A stretch of 64,000 nucleotides of DNA from Mercurialis annua (lineage: Eukaryota; Streptophyta; Magnoliopsida; Malpighiales; Euphorbiaceae), in the NCBI RefSeq assembly GCF_937616625.2, contig NC_065571.1, forward strand, positions 14,448,501-14,512,500, read 5' to 3'. The notes under the pieces are model-generated. The model did not search any database, was not told where the DNA came from, and was given only the letters and a program-made list of their open reading frames with translations. Every line of letters begins with the position of its first letter. Position 1 is the stretch's first letter. Positions 58,991 to 64,000 of the stretch are shown here, in pieces. The position numbers and the translations under genes were made by a program.

Positions 58991-59339
58991 ATCTTTCTAA
59001 TAAGATAAACAATGCTATATCTTGTGCGCTTAACTATGTTTCTTCTGTGAGTGTTGATAAGGCGGATGGTGGTCATATAGAGATCAGCCCTTCATTACGA
59101 AAGAAAAATGGCAAGTCTAGATATGACATCTTTCATCAGAAGCATCCAATTAGACAAACGGCTGCAAGAAATAAATTTAGTCCATTAATGATTAATTTTT
59201 CTGTGTTTTGTTTTTAATTTCTTATCTCTTTTTTGGGTTCATCTTATGTTTCTTTTTTTCATATCTTGAGAGGATTTTTTGAACTATATTTGTAATCTCT
59301 CTTGGCTTTTTTTTTGTCAAAAGAGAAGATAAAATTGTC

Positions 59340-60490
59340 AATTTTACACGGTCATAATATAATTATAAAGGAGTTAAAAAATATGTGTTTTGAAAATATT
59401 TTATCATTTGAATAAATACTCATTCCCAAAAAGGATTTGGGATCATGAATAACATGTGGGATGATTTGGTTTGCTAGAAAACGGTTATGTTTAGAGAGAC
59501 CGGATGTTTCGTGCAAAGAATACTAACTGAAAATATGAAAATATATCAAGAATCGTTTGGCGGGAACATACCGATTATGATTAAACCTATGGCGAGATGG
59601 AAGAAGCCGGAGCTGGGCTAGCTAAAAATGAACGCCGACGCTGCTAAAGCTAAAAATGGAAAATGGGGTAAGACGACGATAGAGAGATCATGGTTGCAGA
59701 CACAAGTTTGAATTCTGATGGAAGCAAAAACACAAATTGTTATAATGGAAGGCGAAGTTATTTTCCTTGGTTTTCTTTTTCCAATTTCTTGGACATAGTT
59801 TCCAAGTATATGTCATTTTGAGCTTGCTCTTCCTCTTGAATCTCTTAGCATTTTCATTCCCCTTCTTTATCAATGTTAACATCACAGTTGCACAAATTCT
59901 CATTATAATTGCTAAAAGAAATACTCATCATAAGAATGATTTGACAACTTAATCTTGTTAGATAAAAGGAATAGATTTAAAGAACATACATATAAAAATG
60001 AAACCATTTGTATTCAACGCAAAGAGAGAAATTAGAAAAACAACTAGCGTCTGAACAGGAGGCGGAATGACACAATTAAAAGAGAAAAAAAATCGGAATT
60101 TACAAAAAGACAATCTGTGACTAACGGCTAAGGGGTGGCTGCCGCCCGGCAACATGTAATCTATGTCTATAGATAAAAATGTAAAGTACGATTAAAAAAA
60201 AAATTGAACTGGCAGAAGCTTAAATTACAAGATTCTGATGTCATTAGAAATTTATTTGAAACTTCTATGGAACATAGACAATTGAAGTAAATCAAGTACC
60301 AGCTTCACATCCAACCATTTTACAGAACTTCGGAGATATAATTTCTAGTTAATCAAGCAGCAGACCATGTTGTAAGAGGTGACGTAGCAACTACAATATC
60401 AGAAGAAAGGAAGAAGTTTGTTAATATACCGGCTAAGGGCTAGTCGTCAATGAAACCCTCACCTACCAAACAACACTGGATAGAGGAATC
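59340..60490. other. Mostly non-coding; LINE RNase H scrap at 59588-59665
   Basis: At 59596 one frame reads RWKKPELG, stop, LKMNADAAKAKNGKWG, the start of a LINE RNase H domain. Nothing follows it. The 71-codon minus frame at 59688-59903 is Lys-rich and unrecognised. 60200-60490 probably includes the 3' UTR of the PP2C gene. Confidence 0.5.
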
Positions 60491-60496
60491 CGTAGA

Positions 60497-63400
60497 TCAC
60501 TGAAATTTTACAACTATACAGGAAATGTCGTCTGTGCTATTCCTGTTAAGTGCCTCTTCGGTAAGGTGTTTTGCCGCAGAACGAGCATCCTTAGCGGTCT
60601 TGATGGCATCTACTGCTTCCTGGTTTGACATCACCTGCCATCATACAGAAGACGGATTTTCAGACGAAGGAAAAAATTCAATGCATCTCGAGAATATAAG
60701 AGCACGAGAATCTCAAACATTAGGGTAGCGTTTATAGTTTAACCAACCTTCCACAAGCCATCACTGGCCAAGATAATAAAATCTGTATCATCACCAATTA
60801 CATCCTTGACAACATCGGGTTCTGAGCTGAGATGTTCTTTCAAGCTCTTATCACCAAATGCCCTTGCCACTGCTAATTGCCCATCCACCCGTGGCACATC
60901 CCCTGAATTTACAGATGGATACAAGCAGATTAACAATTGATACCAGATACTTGTCATACACATAAAAAAAGGAAAAAAAGTCCGAATGCATATTTAGTCT
61001 CTACTCAAAGAAACACAGAGGGCTTTTTATTTATCAACATTATTATATGCTATGTTGCACGGAAGCGAAAACCCTAAAATGGAAAATATAGGGAACATAA
61101 CAATTTTTTTACAAGAATAAATTATAAATATAAAATACCTGAATTTTAGAAGTATTTCCAAAATGAAACTGAAACACCAAACAACAAAACATAAAGCTCA
61201 ATGCCTACGTGTACATTTGGACAAACAGATGCACAGAACAAGACAGTAACTTACTCCAAGCATATTGCAGCCTTGGAACATCAATTGGAAACGTAACAAT
61301 TCAATTCAAATAACGCAATCATTATATTATTTCCTCCAAAAAACAAAATTCATCACAGCACAAAAATGTTATGAAATTCCATATATATTGTGAGAAGCAA
61401 TGTCAAAGACCAAAGTGGCGTATCCAAAGTACCAATAATACAAACAATTTATCTTCAAACTCTGAAGGAATGAACGACAATCACGGTTGGTCAATTTCTC
61501 CACTAAACTTGAGAAGTTCTTACCAGGAAAGTTAGATACAAATCCACCTCTATCTTCAATCTCCTTCCTTTCTACACTTGGCTCATGATCAACTGACAAT
61601 TGTTTTGCCACACCATTTTTGCTGATTACGGCTCGAGAATCACCGACATTAGCTACTACCAGTGTTTGACAGTTAATTAGTATTAGAGTGACGGCAGTTG
61701 AACCACCTTTACCAAAATCAGCTGCTTGGTCGATAATAGTTGTATCTGTTATACGATATGCTCTCCTCATGGCATTTTCTGGTTCTGTCCAGAAGTCTGG
61801 CTGCTTGCAGGAAAGTTTTCAAAAGAACACGCACAGATTGATTTCCTTAGTGAAGAATAATACTTTAATTATGCACTTGGTCCATAAAATTCTCAAAATT
61901 TAGTAAATTAATATAGTTGCATTAGATATACATATAAAAGATTAAGCAACTCTACTATCATATAATTTTTATTGTATTTGCCATGTCTATGTCATTTGCA
62001 AATGAAATGAATTCTATAGTAGAATTGAACCAAATAAATTGTTAATTTCTATAAATTATGCCTATTAATTGTTAATCCATGATTTTGTAAAATAAATACT
62101 CCTCTCAAAAAGTAAAGAATGGCTTTTTCATTCCTTAATCAATGTTATTCTATTTCATGCTATTTAAGTCCCTAAACCAAACATAGCGTATGTTGAAAAT
62201 ACGCAAATCTAAGGATCTAATTTATTCTGAAGTCATCAGTGAAACAGATTTGAGAAGCACACAACTATGAAGACAAAACCTGGTAATCGTGGATATTACC
62301 GAAGAAAACGTCCCCATTGTACTCTAAATGGGAAATACAAATTCTATTGATTTTCAATAAAATTTATAACGGAATTCCATCGATGAAATGTTTTCTTAAA
62401 AGATACTTCAAACACTACTTTTACAGAGCGAACTCTATGCATAGACTTCACAAAACCATAAATTCGGATCTGCAACTCAAGAAGAACATGCCTTACCTCC
62501 TTCAAGATATTGTCAAACAAGTTCGACCGCAGATAATCTGGTATTGCTTGGCTTAGATGACCATCAAATATTGCAAATAAACCGAGTTCATTGTCTCCAA
62601 CTTCCTTAAATTCTGCAACCATGTAGTCCTCCATGGGATGATGTGATCTTCCCTTAACCAAGTGATAGCCATGCGTCACATGCTTCGACATCTTACTCTT
62701 TCCCTTTCCAGAGTCTGGAGATGAACTCAACCCAACTTTTTCCTGCCATATGCACATTCAAACATTTAGGCTATAGTAAATACACATATTCACAACTTAA
62801 GCATAATTAGCTATCCAACAGCTGAATGAACCAGCAAAAGCTAACTGAAATTCTAATAATGTCCACCTATGTAGCATCGATACAAAATTGCAGAACTGAA
62901 AAACACCAAAACAGCCAAATAATATAATTATAAAAATAGATGATGAATATAAGGATTAGTTGCATATAATATCCTTACTATTTGTAGCGATTTAAGCATA
63001 TCGTTTAAACTGTTGCTATCACAGACCTCATTCTTTTAAATTTGGCATTTCATAGCATATTTCCGAGTTTGGATTGTTTGATATAAGAACGATGTTTTAC
63101 ATAAAACGACTACCTATTAGTACGCATTTCATAGCTTCATATTTCGTGCATGAATAACAAAAATGTGCTCTAAAATGCTAAATTGAAAAAGGATGGAATA
63201 CCAATGAGATATAGCTCAAATAGTTTAAAACGCTAGGCAACAATTTGCTAAGCTATGGCTTCAATTTCTCCCAAAAACGCTTTTTTTTATGTATTTAAAT
63301 CGCTACAAACGCACAAGTTCACAATTTAATATGCAAATAAATTGACTGTCTTCTCTAAGCTCTTAATTACCAAATTCTTCACAAAAAAATAAAAATAAAT

Positions 63401-63674
63401 CACATCAATCATAACAAAACTAAATCACACAACAATTTGGCCATATGGGTTTTTGGTAAAATCACTATCTTCAATATGATCACTAATAATCACCCAATTC
63501 AATTTCAAGAACAGACATACATGAATCAAATTATTCTGTACAAAATCCATAATTTAAATCAAGAAACAGCAAATAAAAAAACAAATTAAATTGAAAGAGA
63601 AATAATATGGATCAAATTAATTAAAAATCAGCATAAATTACCTTCATTTTGTGTAGAATTTCTTTGCCAGTCAT
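60497..63674 (-). CDS. Protein phosphatase 2C, clade F-like, 282 aa
   Basis: Five minus-strand exons (63642-63674, 62497-62742, 61524-61800, 60748-60902, 60497-60634) join to 282 codons, all with GT-AG introns. It would be a cytosolic or nuclear Mg/Mn-dependent Ser/Thr phosphatase. Visible motifs: MEDY (E49), FDGH (D71, G72), GGSTAVT (125-131), NVGDSRAV (144-151), SVDHEP (162-167), RVDGQLAVARAFGD (190-203), ASDGLW (D233) and DDISCIVV (272-279). Every metal-coordinating acidic residue is present. The N-terminus MTGKEILHKMK is the short conserved start of this group, which includes Arabidopsis PIA1 and relatives. No signal peptide, membrane segment or extra domain. Length is normal for the group. 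The intron 61801-62496 holds a MITE-like scrap near 62090-62190. Confidence 0.93.
62085..62200. repeat. MITE scrap in PP2C intron
   Basis: AATAAATACTCCTCTCAAA and TAAACCAAACATA resemble the inverted repeat at 44928-45188. Ends are not defined. Confidence 0.4.
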
Positions 63675-64000
63675 AGCTGCTAAAAGGGCATAGATAATAT
63701 TTTCATACAAATTTAAATACTGGAATAGCTAAGCAAAAAAGGTAATTATTTGAGTGATAAAATTAGGGAGAGAGAGAAGACAAAAGGACACGTGTCAAAA
63801 AGGGTAGTGACATGGAGTTGCATGTACATAACAATTGTGCCGCGTTTCTCGCATTTACCATGACCTCCACGCGTACTTCGCCGCTCCTCATTCTTTTTGT
63901 TCTTTCTCTCTACCCAATAGAGATGAGAGAAAAAAATGGCGGACCGGATTAATTGATCGAACCGATAATTTTTAGTCGGTTTTATTTGATTATAAATTTA
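63675..64000 (-). promoter_or_regulatory. PP2C 5' UTR and proximal promoter
   Basis: The region has a GAGAGAGAGAAG purine tract at 63768-63779, which would be a CT-rich leader on the coding strand. It also has the G-box and a CTTTCTCTC stretch at 63903-63911. The last 60 bp contain AACCGA/TCGGTT words like those of the hAT MITE. No TATA box was fixed. Confidence 0.45.
63787..63796. promoter_or_regulatory. G-box/ABRE palindrome upstream of PP2C
   Basis: GACACGTGTC, a perfect palindrome around CACGTG, lies 113 bp upstream of the PP2C start codon. ACACGTGTC is a strong form of the ABA-responsive element bound by bZIP factors. An ACGCGT word follows at about 63872. ABA or stress control is inferred, not shown. 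Confidence 0.55.

Larger units (their letters stand above)
56750..59330 (+). pseudogene. LINE ORF1 (DUF4283-like) relic, split by a MITE
   Basis: Frame pieces near 56765-57110 read RIDTSLFRLFRWTPAFDPK and VEMDLVKELP, followed by SHIATFSSYKGHSSS, a degenerate zinc-knuckle region. This order matches the nucleic-acid-binding ORF1 of plant L1-type LINEs (DUF4283 then CCHC). Further open pieces at 57829-58194 (Pro/Ser-rich) and 59000-59217 (ending near RQTAARNKFSP) look like its C-terminal part. A foldback MITE (58210-58990) separates them, and stops and frame shifts abound. No ORF2 follows. Confidence 0.55.

Noticed and set aside
59688..59903. Lys-rich minus-strand frame
   Set aside because: No motif, no splice partner and low complexity.

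Overview
This window is AT-rich, repeat-dense nuclear DNA from a flowering plant, most likely a eudicot. Spliceosomal genes with GT-AG introns, a plant-specific SBP-box gene with a miR156 site, Ty1/copia and Athila-type Ty3/gypsy retrotransposons, plant LINEs and many small inverted-repeat transposons support this. I see no bacterial operons, CRISPR arrays or tRNA genes, and I cannot name the species.

Only two ordinary host genes are convincing. At 49.5-51.0 kb (+) is a two-exon SPL3-type SBP-box transcription factor of 207 codons, with a miR156-like target site 11 bp after its stop. At 60.5-63.7 kb (-) is a five-exon PP2C phosphatase of 282 codons with all metal-binding motifs intact and a G-box/ABRE palindrome about 110 bp upstream of the start codon.

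The rest is transposon history. 0-0.53 kb: LINE 3' end with poly(A). 0.6-13.2 kb: a decayed Ty1/copia element (gag with an internal tandem duplication, zinc knuckle, LTR-like direct repeats), split by two long solo LTRs of one family (2546-5418, TSD GCTCA; 7239-9576, TSD CCAAC), plus Mutator-type foldbacks. 14.1-32.7 kb: a nest four levels deep: a CACTA-type MITE, broken by a poly(A)-tailed retroposed sequence (18-bp duplication), broken by a copia element on the minus strand (205-bp LTRs, TSD GTGCA), broken by a young Athila-like gypsy element of 12.75 kb (1555-bp LTRs differing at about six bases, TSD CATGT). 34.4-37.4 kb: a gutted copia element. 41-48 kb: a run of foldback MITEs with 9-11 bp duplications, two of them holding non-LTR insertions. 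51.8-56.4 kb: a copia element with two nonsense codons and one frameshift, lacking a visible 3' LTR. 56.7-59.3 kb: a LINE ORF1 relic split by another foldback.

I found no undescribed gene system. The least explained signal is a dense array of CG-rich near-palindromes built on CGTTCG/CGAACG. It occurs in the Athila-like LTRs, again inside that element, and independently in an unrelated solo LTR. Boundaries marked with target-site duplications were read base by base; family names come from remembered motifs and were not searched.
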